From the NCBI GenBank assembly GCA_024231215.1, contig JAAEQR010000193.1:1-47190 (forward strand): a stretch of DNA of 47,190 bases, written 5' to 3'. This DNA is from PVC group bacterium. GTDB taxonomy: Bacteria; Omnitrophota; Gorgyraeia; B26-G9. The position numbers and the translations under genes were made by a program. The notes below the pieces were generated by a model, which searched no databases, was not told where the DNA came from, and was given only the letters and a program-made list of their open reading frames with translations. The first letter of the stretch is position 1. Every line of letters begins with the position of its first letter. This document shows positions 6,561 through 14,900 of this stretch, in pieces.

Positions 6561-7572
6561 TTTTATTTTTCTTTTTTATCCAATAACACCCCAAGAGTCC
6601 ACTCAAAAACATAAAGATTGTTGATGGTTCGGGGATGACAGTTCCATAAATATCCCAATGGCCATTACGGTTATCTTCCCAAGCTATCATATTACGATAA
6701 ATAGCAGGATTTTTTTGATCAAAAGGATCGTTTGTAATTTGAAACTCCTCTCCAGCATTAATATCATATCCAAAAATATCCCAGTTGCCGTACCTATCTT
6801 CACTCCAAACTAAAAAATCCCCCCATATTTTCAGCCCTTCTTTATTACCATAATCATTTACTGCAAAATTCATAGGGATATCAGTTTCAATATTATATCC
6901 TAAAATTGATGCTTTCCCAGCAAATCCTTCAACCCATACAACTGTATTTTCAAAAGCATCCGGAGTGTCTTTCCATATTACCCTGTCTACGATTTGGAGT
7001 TCTGTATTTTGAGAGAGATCATAAACATACACTCCATCTAAATCTGAAGTCACAACATTATTTTCCCAGATTGCTGCATCATTATTTACAAAATGTGGAT
7101 TTGAAATCATGGTTTCTGTATCTGTCTCTAAATCATAAATAGAAAAATTACTATGAGTTCTCCAGATCACTTTTTTGTCGTAAATAGAGGGGGCGGGGCG
7201 AAAAGAAAAGTAATAACTCATATCATATGATAAACTTTTTGTAGCAGACGTAACCGTGTTATAATTGTAAACCTCTAGACTTGTGCCCCAAATAAGGTTA
7301 TTTGAGAAGAAGTCAATGCTTCCAGCGGGAGAATTATGAACAAATTGATCCGTTTTTTCTGTTAAATTATTCAAATATACGTCATAGTATCGATTAATCC
7401 CATCATTAAAATATGGATTTACATTTTTCCTGTAAGCTAAATAATTTCCATAAATCACAGGCATTTGTTCATCTGAATCTACGTGGCTGGTTATCGAAAA
7501 TTCCTCAAAACCAAACGAATAGTTGCAAATAAACAGTATACTGCCTATTGTTATCAAAATATATTTTTTCAT
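6547..7572 (-). CDS. Secreted beta-propeller (TolB-like) protein with PEP-CTERM-like tail
   Basis: 341 residues. An N-terminal signal peptide (MKKYILITIGSILFICNYS) is followed by repeats containing 'WSEDRYGNWDIFGYD' and 'WEDNRNGHWDIYG', typical of TolB/WD40-like beta-propeller blades. The C-terminus is 'PEPSTIFMFLSGLLGCYW' followed by KKKNK: a PEP motif, a hydrophobic segment and a basic end, as in exosortase (PEP-CTERM) substrates. It is thus likely exported and sorted to the envelope. This is the attI-proximal cassette and so the likeliest to be expressed from an array promoter. Its stop codon lies in R'' of its attC. The ligand or function is unknown. Confidence 0.8.
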   Translation of the reverse strand: MKKYILITIGSILFICNYSFGFEEFSITSHVDSDEQMPVIYGNYLAYRKNVNPYFNDGINRYYDVYLNNLTEKTDQFVHNSPAGSIDFFSNNLIWGTSLEVYNYNTVTSATKSLSYDMSYYFSFRPAPSIYDKKVIWRTHSNFSIYDLETDTETMISNPHFVNNDAAIWENNVVTSDLDGVYVYDLSQNTELQIVDRVIWKDTPDAFENTVVWVEGFAGKASILGYNIETDIPMNFAVNDYGNKEGLKIWGDFLVWSEDRYGNWDIFGYDINAGEEFQITNDPFDQKNPAIYRNMIAWEDNRNGHWDIYGTVIPEPSTIFMFLSGLLGCYWIKKKNKISNK

Positions 7573-7594
7573 ATTTTTAATTTCTTATTATTGT

Positions 7595-7630
7595 TCGTTT
7601 CTAACAATTAATATGCGTAATACGCAATTT
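7595..7630 (-). other. Putative integron attI site
   Basis: The first cassette begins at GTTAGAAA on the minus strand (G at 7605), the complement of its attC R'', so the crossover lies at 7605/7604. A near-perfect palindrome TGCGTAATACGCA (7614-7626) adjoins it and could be an integrase-binding element. The exact attI limits cannot be set by eye. Confidence 0.6.
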
Positions 7631-7647
7631 ATAAAACTTCAAGATAT

Positions 7648-7653
7648 ATTATA
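7648..7653 (-). promoter_or_regulatory. Possible cassette promoter (Pc) -10 element
   Basis: TATAAT on the minus strand lies about 76 bases upstream of the first cassette gene and points into the array. No convincing -35 is found at 16-18 nt, so this is only a candidate. Confidence 0.3.
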
Positions 7654-7696
7654 CTTTAAAAAGATTAAAAATACTAATAAACAATCCATATTTTCA

Positions 7697-7724
7697 TTGA
7701 ATAGTTCCGCAATGGTAGTATAAT
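7697..7724 (+). promoter_or_regulatory. Candidate integrase promoter
   Basis: TTGAAT (7697-7702), a 16-nt spacer and TATAAT (7719-7724) lie about 50 bases upstream of the integrase ATG. A second TATAAT at 7745-7750 lacks a good -35. No LexA-box-like palindrome was recognised. Confidence 0.5.
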
Positions 7725-7775
7725 ATCAGCATATACGGAATCGGTATAATGTGGAAAATTTGGCAGGGGGAGAAA

Positions 7776-9086
7776 ATGTACGAGAATGTATTACCGGATT
7801 TTCAGAGATTTTTGTTAGATAAGAAGTTTGTTACTTCTAAATATGTATCATATTACGCGGTGTGGGTGGATAAGTTTTTGAAGTTTTCCCAAACACATGC
7901 CGACTTGTCTTTTCTTGAACGGCAAAGCAAATTTTTTTCTCTTTTAGAAGGAATTGACGGGAAAGACTGGCAGTTACACCAGGCTCAGGAGGCTTTAAAA
8001 ATCTATTTTGAACAGTTCCAAAATGATGAATCTTTCGAATCGAAGCCTGATTCCCTGGGAGCAGGGAAGGGGGCGGATAATTATGAACGTGTTATCAAAA
8101 AAGCCCGTGATCTTATTCGGATCAAACATTATTCTTATAGCACCGAACGTACATATATTGACTGGATAAGAAAATTTTTTGGATATATTATTGAAATAAA
8201 GCAGAAAGATATTATGCCGAATAGTCTTTCTGAGGGTGAAGTTACGGATTTTCTAACATATCTTGCGGTTAATAAGCGTGTTTCTTCGTCTACCCAAAAT
8301 CAGGCTTTTAACGCTATATTATTTTTATTCCGTGAGGTGTTAAATATCAAGCTTGATAATTTAAACAAATCAGTGAGGGCAAAACGTGGGCAGAGATTAC
8401 CGGTAGTTTTATCAGTTAATGAGGTGCAGACTTTGTTAGAAGAATTGAAGGGGAGAAATAAGTTAATTGCGTATTTGCTTTATGGCTCAGGGCTCCGACT
8501 GATGGAACTGGCCCGGTTACGTGTTCAGGATGTAGATTTCGATAGCGCCCTAATTTTTGTGAGAGCGGCAAAAGGTAATAAAGACAGGAAGACTATCTTA
8601 CCTCAGATAGCTAGGGAGTCGCTTAAGCAGCAGTTAGAAGAGGTTAAAAAGCTGCATGAGAAAGACTTAGCGGCTGGTTACGGTGAAGTGTATTTGCCTG
8701 ATGGATTAGCTCGTAAATATCCGAAAGCAGGCAGAGAATGGCGGTGGCAGTATATCTTCCCCTCTGTAAAGTTATCTATTGATCCTCGTGGCGGCAAGAT
8801 TCGGCGACACCATATTAACGAGACTTCCATTCAAAAGGCGATACGCAATGCTTTGAATAGTGCTGGCATTATTAAGCACGCAAGTGTTCATACATTGCGG
8901 CATTCATTTGCTACACATCTTTTGATGAAAGGGGTTAATATCCGGGAAATTCAAGATCTGCTTGGGCATAAACATGTAGAGACGACAATGATTTATACTC
9001 ATGTTATTCGCAATATGTCCAATGCTCCGCAGAGTCCGCTTGATAGTTTGTATGAAAATGTTTCTGAGGAACAGGTATGCAGATAG
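7776..9086 (+). CDS. intI: Integron integrase IntI with extended N-terminus
   Basis: 436 residues from ATG 7776, which follows AGGGGGA. An in-frame ATG at 7749 lies within a TATAAT and has no ribosome-binding site. Catalytic residues (numbered from 7776): Arg241 in 'GSGLRLMEL', Lys266, His372 and Arg375 in 'HTLRHSFATHLL', His398 in 'LLGHKHVETT', and Tyr407 in 'TMIYTHV'. Between boxes I and II is the IntI-specific insertion ('YLPDGLARKYPKAGREWRW...IDPRGGKIRRHH'), which separates IntI from XerC/D and phage integrases. About 100 extra N-terminal residues precede the usual SAM-like domain. The gene diverges from the cassette array. Its stop overlaps the downstream radical SAM gene. Confidence 0.95.
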   Translation: MYENVLPDFQRFLLDKKFVTSKYVSYYAVWVDKFLKFSQTHADLSFLERQSKFFSLLEGIDGKDWQLHQAQEALKIYFEQFQNDESFESKPDSLGAGKGADNYERVIKKARDLIRIKHYSYSTERTYIDWIRKFFGYIIEIKQKDIMPNSLSEGEVTDFLTYLAVNKRVSSSTQNQAFNAILFLFREVLNIKLDNLNKSVRAKRGQRLPVVLSVNEVQTLLEELKGRNKLIAYLLYGSGLRLMELARLRVQDVDFDSALIFVRAAKGNKDRKTILPQIARESLKQQLEEVKKLHEKDLAAGYGEVYLPDGLARKYPKAGREWRWQYIFPSVKLSIDPRGGKIRRHHINETSIQKAIRNALNSAGIIKHASVHTLRHSFATHLLMKGVNIREIQDLLGHKHVETTMIYTHVIRNMSNAPQSPLDSLYENVSEEQVCR

Positions 9087-9919
9087 ATGTGAGCGAACAA
9101 AAAATAACTACAATTCTCCGCCCAACGGGCATTAATTTGGCTCCTTATGTGATTAATCCTTATCAGGGGTGTCAGCTTGGATGCCTTTTTTGTTATGCCC
9201 AGTTTAGTAAGGTGGCGCGTAGGGAAGGAAAGCCATGGGGGAGTTATGTAAAGGTAAAGGTTAATGCGCTTGAAGTGCTGGAGCGGGAATTAGATGTTGT
9301 GCAGCCAAAGAAGGTATTACTTGGCTCTACCACAGAATGTTTTCAGCCGGTGGAAAAAAAGCACAAGCTTACAGAAGCTATTTTAGAAGTACTCAATAAA
9401 AGGGAAATACCTTACGTGATATTAACTAGATCCCTGCTGATTGGTGATTATATTCCTTTGTTAAAAAAAGGGAAGTGTGAAGCAGTATATTTTACGATCG
9501 ATACTTTGCCGGAGAATATACGGCAAAAATTTCAGCCATATGCTTGTTCGGTAAAACAGAGCATTGATATATTAAATAAGCTTATTGAAAATAAGATTAA
9601 TGTGATAGCTTATTTTTGTCCAATAATGCCCTGGCTTTTCGAGTGTGAAGATGTATTTACTCAGGTAAGGGGAGTAGATAAAGCAGAATTTGAGATTATG
9701 AATTTTAAAATGGCGGGTATGGATAAGATAATAAGCTGTATAAAAGATACTTACCCTGAACAAGTGGATAATTATATGCGTTTAGCGAAAGATAGTGGTT
9801 TTTATGAGGGAACGATAGGGAAACTTAAAGAATGTATAGATAACGCAGCAAAAGGATGTTTTAAAGATATTAAAATTCATAATCATGGTTTTGAAGATTT
9901 TTTTCAGAATGTGTACTAG
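9077..9919 (+). CDS. Radical SAM protein, spore photoproduct lyase (SPL/COG1533) family
   Basis: 280 residues. The 4Fe-4S/SAM motif CxxxCxxC is at Cys32, Cys36 and Cys39 ('CQLGCLFC'), preceded by 'NPYQG'. The TIM-barrel strands 'VLLGSTTECFQPVE' and 'YVILTRS' are typical of COG1533. The family includes the DNA photolesion enzyme SplB and many uncharacterised members. This protein is shorter than SplB, so lesion repair is not assured. The ATG lies 10 bases before the end of intI (ATGCAGATAG shared), implying translational coupling and co-expression with the integrase. Its 3' end overlaps the convergent hydrolase gene by 4 bases. Confidence 0.85.
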   Translation: MQIDVSEQKITTILRPTGINLAPYVINPYQGCQLGCLFCYAQFSKVARREGKPWGSYVKVKVNALEVLERELDVVQPKKVLLGSTTECFQPVEKKHKLTEAILEVLNKREIPYVILTRSLLIGDYIPLLKKGKCEAVYFTIDTLPENIRQKFQPYACSVKQSIDILNKLIENKINVIAYFCPIMPWLFECEDVFTQVRGVDKAEFEIMNFKMAGMDKIISCIKDTYPEQVDNYMRLAKDSGFYEGTIGKLKECIDNAAKGCFKDIKIHNHGFEDFFQNVY

Positions 9920-10800
9920 AGCGTCTTACTTAAAAAATCAAGAATTATCCTGCCTATAGATGCTGTATCATCTGGCGCGAGAATATTCCCGGCAAGAACG
10001 TGATTTTCCGGGTCCTGAGAGTTTTCTATCCGAACAATTTGTTTTAAATCTGGTTTTATCTTCGAATATATATTTTCTGTGGCTTGAGGGAGTACAACCT
10101 GGTCGTGACTGGAGAAGATGAAAAGTATGGGGTGTTTCACTTTCTCAGGGTTACAACTTTTAACTAATCGAACAAGTTTAGCTAGAGTTACCAGGGTAAC
10201 TGTGGGATACTTCATTGTCCAGTATTTTGTCTGCTGGGGGTTTTGGGCTTTCCAAGTGTAGTCTTTGCCGGAGAATAAAGGGACGATTAGTTTTGCACAA
10301 GGTAAATTCAGCATTTTTGCCCGTGGATCGTTAATCCCAAAGTTAGGAGATAATAATATAAACCCTAAAATATTGTTGGCATACTTACTTGTGGCTAGCC
10401 ACATCGCCAATGTTGATCCGGTGGATATACCGATAACAATGACTTTTTTGCCGATATGTTGTCCTATTTCAATTGCTTCTACAGTATCACTTAGCCAATC
10501 TGTAACAGATGCTTCTCCTAAAGCATGGCCGGGTCTTCCGTGCCCAGTTAATCTAGTACAAAAAAGGTTGGCATTCAATTTTTTTGCTATATTTTCACAG
10601 AGGGGTGATGTATCTTGTCGGCTGGATGAAAAGCCATGCAAATAGATGATTGAAAGGGGAGTTTGGTCTTTTTTATCAGGGTTGCTCCAGAAGATTGTTT
10701 TTTCTGTGCAGGGACGTATATCAGAAAATTTGCCTTCAGATTTTTTTAAATAAGCTTCTAAATCTTCTGAGAAGTTGAATGTTTTAATTTTAGAAATCAT
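9916..10800 (-). CDS. Alpha/beta-hydrolase (carboxylesterase/lipase-like)
   Basis: About 294 residues from ATG 10800, which overlaps the end of the cytochrome gene; a GTG at 10821 is an alternative. The nucleophile elbow is 'GISTGS', the oxyanion region 'YLHGFSSSRQD', and Asp ('SSHDQVV') and His ('PENHVLA') are near the C-terminus, completing a Ser-Asp-His triad. There is no signal peptide, so it is cytoplasmic. The substrate is unknown. It is the last gene of the hydrogenase operon, and the overlap with the cytochrome gene suggests co-transcription without an obvious functional link. Confidence 0.85.
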   Translation of the reverse strand: MISKIKTFNFSEDLEAYLKKSEGKFSDIRPCTEKTIFWSNPDKKDQTPLSIIYLHGFSSSRQDTSPLCENIAKKLNANLFCTRLTGHGRPGHALGEASVTDWLSDTVEAIEIGQHIGKKVIVIGISTGSTLAMWLATSKYANNILGFILLSPNFGINDPRAKMLNLPCAKLIVPLFSGKDYTWKAQNPQQTKYWTMKYPTVTLVTLAKLVRLVKSCNPEKVKHPILFIFSSHDQVVLPQATENIYSKIKPDLKQIVRIENSQDPENHVLAGNILAPDDTASIGRIILDFLSKTL

Positions 10801-11257
10801 TGTTGCTATGCGTAGATACACAGACGTGACATTTTATGCAGACATCCTGATCCTTCACATAGTTAATAAGCTGCTGTTGATATTCTTTATTCCCCATGTC
10901 ATTTACATGCAGGCTTGCCGGTCCGTGACAGGATTCGCATTGTTTAAATCTAAGATTAGGAGTGGATTCGGCATCTTTAAATCCGCCGGGTTCTCCGTAT
11001 CCGGTGGTATGGCATTTTAAACATTCCGGGTTTTCGGTTTCTCCGCGCATTTCTAATACTTTCCAGGCTTTTTTGAATTTTCGTTTAAAAAAGTCTTCAT
11101 AACGTTGGGGGTGACAGGCTTTACATGTCTCTGCTCCGACATAAGTTCCTTGTTCCTGAGATATGGCTTCTTGGGCTATTATCGGAATAGAGAAAACAAA
11201 AACCAGAATAATGCTTAATATGATTTTACCTAACGTTTGGAAAACTTTTTTCTCCAT
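10790..11257 (-). CDS. Periplasmic tetrahaem cytochrome c (c554-like)
   Basis: 155 residues. An N-terminal signal peptide ends near 'PIIAQEA'. Four CXXCH haem-attachment motifs follow: CKACH (45), CLKCH (79), CESCH (107) and CIKCH (140). The 'YVGAETCKACHP...F' start and 'C..CHGPASLHV' segment match the cytochrome c554 family. It lies at the end of the hydrogenase operon, 11 bases from the chemoreceptor gene. As a periplasmic multihaem protein it is a plausible electron acceptor for the exported hydrogenase; that is inference from context. Confidence 0.9.
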   Translation of the reverse strand: MEKKVFQTLGKIILSIILVFVFSIPIIAQEAISQEQGTYVGAETCKACHPQRYEDFFKRKFKKAWKVLEMRGETENPECLKCHTTGYGEPGGFKDAESTPNLRFKQCESCHGPASLHVNDMGNKEYQQQLINYVKDQDVCIKCHVCVSTHSNNDF

Positions 11258-11268
11258 TTATTTACTCC

Positions 11269-12975
11269 TTATCCTCTTGTAATAAACTTTTTAACTAGTT
11301 CTTGTAAGTTGACTGCAGTTGCTGCTAGTTCCTGCGCACTGGAAGCCATTTCTTCCATACTGGCAGTCATTTCTTCTACGGAGCTTGATGTTTCTTGTAT
11401 CGAGGCAGCTGATTCCTCAGAAATAGTCGCAACTTCGGCAATGCTGTTTTTTGCAGATAAAGTGTCATTTATTTGATGTTCGCTTGCAGTAGCTATTTGT
11501 TTTACTTGTGTAGCAGCTACTTCCGCGGCTTGAAAGATTTTTCCCAGAGCTTTTCGTACCTGTTCAATAATTAATCGTCCTTCTTCGACTTCCTTAGTTG
11601 CGTTTTTAACTGAATCTACGGCTTGAAAAGTTTCATTTTGTATGTTCTTGATCAATGAACCGATTTGATCTGCAGCTTGTGCGGAATTCTCTGCAAGTTT
11701 TCTCACTTCTTCGGCTACTACGGCAAAACCTCGTCCGGCTTCTCCGGCCCGAGCTGCTTCAATTGCCGCGTTTAACGCTAATAAGTTTGTTTGATCGGCA
11801 ATATTTGTAATCACTTCTACAATCCGGCCGATTTCCTGGGAACGGTCTCCTAATTGTTCTACAACCGTAGCGATTTGATTAGCTGAGTCAGTAATGCGTA
11901 TTGTTTTAGCTACAGCTTGCTGTGATGCTATCATTCCTTCCTGAGCAAGTTCAGACGTTTGGTTTGTTGCACTAGCTCCTTCTTTTGCGTTGTGAGCTAC
12001 TTGGTTAACTGATTCTACTACTTTCGCAATGATGCTTGATGTTTCTTCACTGCGTTTTGCCTGTGTGCTAATACCTTGGCTTACTTGTTGGATAGTAGAG
12101 GAGACTTCTTGTGTGGATGCGTTGATTTGTTCTGCGGAACTGGATACTCCCTGCGCTGAATTACTTACTTTATCCGCAGTATTTTTTACTTCTACAATGA
12201 TGTTATGCAAGGTATCAATCATTTTGTTAAAAGAGCCGGAAAGCCTTCCTAACTCATCATCAGTTTCTACGTTCAAAAGCTGTGTTAAATCTCCTCCTTG
12301 TGCTGCCAGATCTCCGGTAAACTTTTCTATTTTAATTAGAGGATTAAGTATAGACTTAGCTAACAATATAATAATAACAGTAGTAATAATTAATCCTAAA
12401 AAAGAAATTGCAATGTTTCGATTGCGTGCAGCAGCAATTGCTTTATCTACCGGAACAAAATCCTTAGCAATGCGTAATGCTCCTAAAATAGGGTTAGCTG
12501 ATCCATGACATGTATTACAGACTTTCTCGTTGTGTATCGGGTGTAAATCTTCGTATATTTTTGTATTGGTTCTTTTTCTTGTGACAACTCCTTGTTTGGG
12601 CTTGGCTTTTTCAGGATTTGACAACATTTCCAAAAGAGATTGAGACATTGTCTTTTTTTCCAGAAGGTCATGCTCAGTACTTCTTTTTATAATGCCCTGG
12701 TCATTAACAAGATGGATTACTAATCCTTCATTTCCTTCATGTATTAATTCGAATTGTTTTTGGATTATTTCTTGTTCTCCTTGAAGCATAGGATAGCGGA
12801 TCGCTCCAAGGACAGTACTGGCTAAAGCTTTCGCGTTTTCTTCTTCGCTTTTGGATATAGAATTAGACTGATAAGCTGTATTTGTTATGGCCAGAATAGA
12901 GAAGATAATAATTAATACTGCTCCTATTCCCGCAGCAATTTTGCCACCTAATGATTTTTTGACAAATTCTAACAT
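11269..12975 (-). CDS. Methyl-accepting chemotaxis protein with periplasmic haem motif
   Basis: 568 residues. There are transmembrane helices at about 10-32 and 187-206 with a periplasmic sensor between them. The sensor contains a c-type haem motif CNTCH at 153-157, followed by '[12 protein letters not shown]', as in haem-binding Tll0287/DUF3365-like sensor domains. A HAMP domain follows, then a full MCP signalling helix pair with the hairpin '[19 protein letters not shown]' and adaptation helices. A haem sensor could read redox state, a gas ligand or electron flow. Its place between the hydrogenase protease and the cytochrome suggests taxis linked to H2 or redox metabolism (inference). Confidence 0.92.
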   Translation of the reverse strand: MLEFVKKSLGGKIAAGIGAVLIIIFSILAITNTAYQSNSISKSEEENAKALASTVLGAIRYPMLQGEQEIIQKQFELIHEGNEGLVIHLVNDQGIIKRSTEHDLLEKKTMSQSLLEMLSNPEKAKPKQGVVTRKRTNTKIYEDLHPIHNEKVCNTCHGSANPILGALRIAKDFVPVDKAIAAARNRNIAISFLGLIITTVIIILLAKSILNPLIKIEKFTGDLAAQGGDLTQLLNVETDDELGRLSGSFNKMIDTLHNIIVEVKNTADKVSNSAQGVSSSAEQINASTQEVSSTIQQVSQGISTQAKRSEETSSIIAKVVESVNQVAHNAKEGASATNQTSELAQEGMIASQQAVAKTIRITDSANQIATVVEQLGDRSQEIGRIVEVITNIADQTNLLALNAAIEAARAGEAGRGFAVVAEEVRKLAENSAQAADQIGSLIKNIQNETFQAVDSVKNATKEVEEGRLIIEQVRKALGKIFQAAEVAATQVKQIATASEHQINDTLSAKNSIAEVATISEESAASIQETSSSVEEMTASMEEMASSAQELAATAVNLQELVKKFITRG

Positions 12976-12999
12976 AATTCCTCCTTTTTACTTAATTCG

Positions 13000-13473
13000 T
13001 TAAGTATTACGCACGTTTTCTGTTTGTACACCAGAGTCGTTTAATACCAGGCTTATAAGCTTTGGCATTATTTTTTTTAGTGTGGGTGACAACCCTATAT
13101 TTAGTTTTACATCTGCCGGTTCTACAGCAAAGATAGTTATATCTTTTTTCATGTTAAGTTGACGCATGGTCACAAATAAGTCTTTTAAGCTTATCTCATG
13201 TAAAGACATAGATCCAAGAGCAGGGGAGTCCTGTTCATAATCTTCAGGACGAAGTTTATAAATCGCTCCTTTTTCTCCATTGCTTTGAACTGCGTCGACT
13301 ATTATAATTTTTTCTACTTTTTCTATATATGGTATAAGTTCAATGCCGCCGGTTCCGCCGTCAAGGAGTTCGATATCATTTGGCAGCTTTTTCTTTTTTA
13401 ATGTTTCAATAAAATGTACACCAACACCTTCATCTGCCAGCAAGATGTTACCGCATCCAATAATTAATGTCAT
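13000..13473 (-). CDS. hyaD: [NiFe] hydrogenase maturation endopeptidase
   Basis: 157 residues. The M52 family start 'LIIGCGNILLADEGVGVHF' contains the conserved Gly-Asn and the nickel-binding Glu; 'LLDGGTGGIEL' with its Asp follows, and 'SLHEISL' supplies the third (His) ligand. These proteases cut the C-terminal tail of the large subunit after nickel insertion. The substrate gene is immediately upstream (7-base gap), and its tail after 'DPCLACTVH' is 14 residues, the expected cleavage product. The symbol is used in the generic family sense. Confidence 0.92.
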   Translation of the reverse strand: MTLIIGCGNILLADEGVGVHFIETLKKKKLPNDIELLDGGTGGIELIPYIEKVEKIIIVDAVQSNGEKGAIYKLRPEDYEQDSPALGSMSLHEISLKDLFVTMRQLNMKKDITIFAVEPADVKLNIGLSPTLKKIMPKLISLVLNDSGVQTENVRNT

Positions 13474-13480
13474 AGTTTTA

Positions 13481-14890
13481 TTATGCTACACGGAAATTTT
13501 TTATTTCTCCGCTGGGTTTAATAAGATGTACGGTACAAGCTAGGCACGGATCAAAAGAACGAACTACTCGTGCAATTTCAATCGGATTATCTGCATCTGC
13601 TACTGGTGTTCCGATCAGTGCTTCTTCGATCGGGCCGCGGACTCCGGCATCATCCCGCGGAGATACATTCCATACTGTGGGAGTAATCACCTGGTAATTG
13701 GCTGTTTTTGATTTTTCTACTTTTACCCAGTGGCCTAATGCTCCGCGCGGTGCTTCGGTTAATCCAATACCGTAATTTTCTTTGGGTAATTTTTCTGCTT
13801 TATAGGTTGATTCATCTAATCTTAATTCAGTTGCCCATCCTTCTAAGACATCCGCGATTTTTTTTGCTTCTAAGGCTCTTGCTGCATGCCGGTCAATTAC
13901 AGATATGCCGGATTGGTAATCACCATTTACCCACATACGTGCTAAAGGTCCGACTTCGCAGGGTTTTCCGTCATAGCGGGCGGCTTTGCCCCATGTATAC
14001 GCGTTTTCTTTATCCGGCATTGGGTCGGTAGCTCCGTCTTTAGGATTTTTTCTGCTGGATTCGTTTTTGTACCAGGAGTACATAAGATCTTCAGATATCT
14101 TATCAGGATCTAAAGGTATTGATTCATTGTTAATGTATGCACCTCTGCCTAGAAGTTTTTTCAGGCCTTTTTTATTTAAGTCAAATACTCCGTAGGCAAG
14201 AAGATTCCCGTGGCCTTTGCCTATTTCCTTATAATCTTTATAAACATCAGCAACTGCTAATACGTCCGGGATATAGATATTATCAATAAATGCTTTAACT
14301 TTTTTTAGACGCCAGATATAACCTGCGATTTTATCAACGGATGGTTTTTCCGATACTCCGCCTAACATAAAACCTACATGATGTGGTGCTTTGCCTGTCC
14401 ACATCGCGCGCATTTCATGGGCTAACATGCGGATTTTCAGAGCTTCCAGATAGTGTTCTACACAAGCAGCATTAATTTTTTCTGGCAAACGAAAATCTCC
14501 GGTATAGCGGGGGATGAAGGGAGGAACCGATGGCCCCTGGACAAAATCAAGTGCAGCTAAGTGATAGAAATGTAATATATGGGAATGTAAATAATTTGCG
14601 CCAAGTGCAAGGTTTCGAATTATTCGCGCGTTTTCCGGGATATTGGCTCCGGCAGCGTTTTCTACGCATAGTACACTAGCGGTGGCATGAGCGCATGAAC
14701 ATACGCCGCATATTCTTTGTGTCAGGTGAATAGCGTCACGTGGATCTCTGCCTTTTAAGATTGTTTCAAAACCACGAAACATATTTGCTTTACACCGGGC
14801 ATCAATAACTTTATCATTCTCAACTTCGACTTCTACACCCAAATGCCCCTCTATCCTGGTTATTGGATCAATTACTATTTTTTTGGACAT
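13481..14890 (-). CDS. hyaB: [NiFe] hydrogenase large subunit
   Basis: 469 residues. L1 motif 'RICGVCSCAHA' and L2 motif 'DPCLACTVH' supply the four cysteine ligands of the NiFe site. The protein ends with a 14-residue tail after the L2 His, to be removed by the adjacent protease. The shortish length and the pairing with a Tat-exported small subunit fit a periplasmic group 1 uptake hydrogenase; group assignment is by eye. The nickel site has ordinary Cys rather than selenocysteine. No hyp accessory genes are in the window. The ATG is 10 bases downstream of the small subunit. Confidence 0.95.
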   Translation of the reverse strand: MSKKIVIDPITRIEGHLGVEVEVENDKVIDARCKANMFRGFETILKGRDPRDAIHLTQRICGVCSCAHATASVLCVENAAGANIPENARIIRNLALGANYLHSHILHFYHLAALDFVQGPSVPPFIPRYTGDFRLPEKINAACVEHYLEALKIRMLAHEMRAMWTGKAPHHVGFMLGGVSEKPSVDKIAGYIWRLKKVKAFIDNIYIPDVLAVADVYKDYKEIGKGHGNLLAYGVFDLNKKGLKKLLGRGAYINNESIPLDPDKISEDLMYSWYKNESSRKNPKDGATDPMPDKENAYTWGKAARYDGKPCEVGPLARMWVNGDYQSGISVIDRHAARALEAKKIADVLEGWATELRLDESTYKAEKLPKENYGIGLTEAPRGALGHWVKVEKSKTANYQVITPTVWNVSPRDDAGVRGPIEEALIGTPVADADNPIEIARVVRSFDPCLACTVHLIKPSGEIKNFRVA

Positions 14891-14900
14891 AAATTCCCCT

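Noticed and set aside
7749..7775. Upstream ATG as integrase start
   Set aside because: The codon lies within a TATAAT-like element with no ribosome-binding site; ATG 7776 has AGGGGGA upstream.
7776..9086. Phage integrase or XerC/XerD
   Set aside because: The IntI-specific insertion between boxes I and II, the divergent cassette array and the attC sites identify an integron integrase; no phage genes or dif site are present.
9916..10821. GTG 10821 as hydrolase start
   Set aside because: It would overlap the cytochrome by 32 bases; ATG 10800 gives a shorter overlap and keeps the whole domain, though neither has a strong ribosome-binding site.
13481..14890. [NiFeSe] hydrogenase with selenocysteine
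   Set aside because: The L2 motif reads DPCLACTVH with ordinary TGT/TGC codons and no in-frame TGA.
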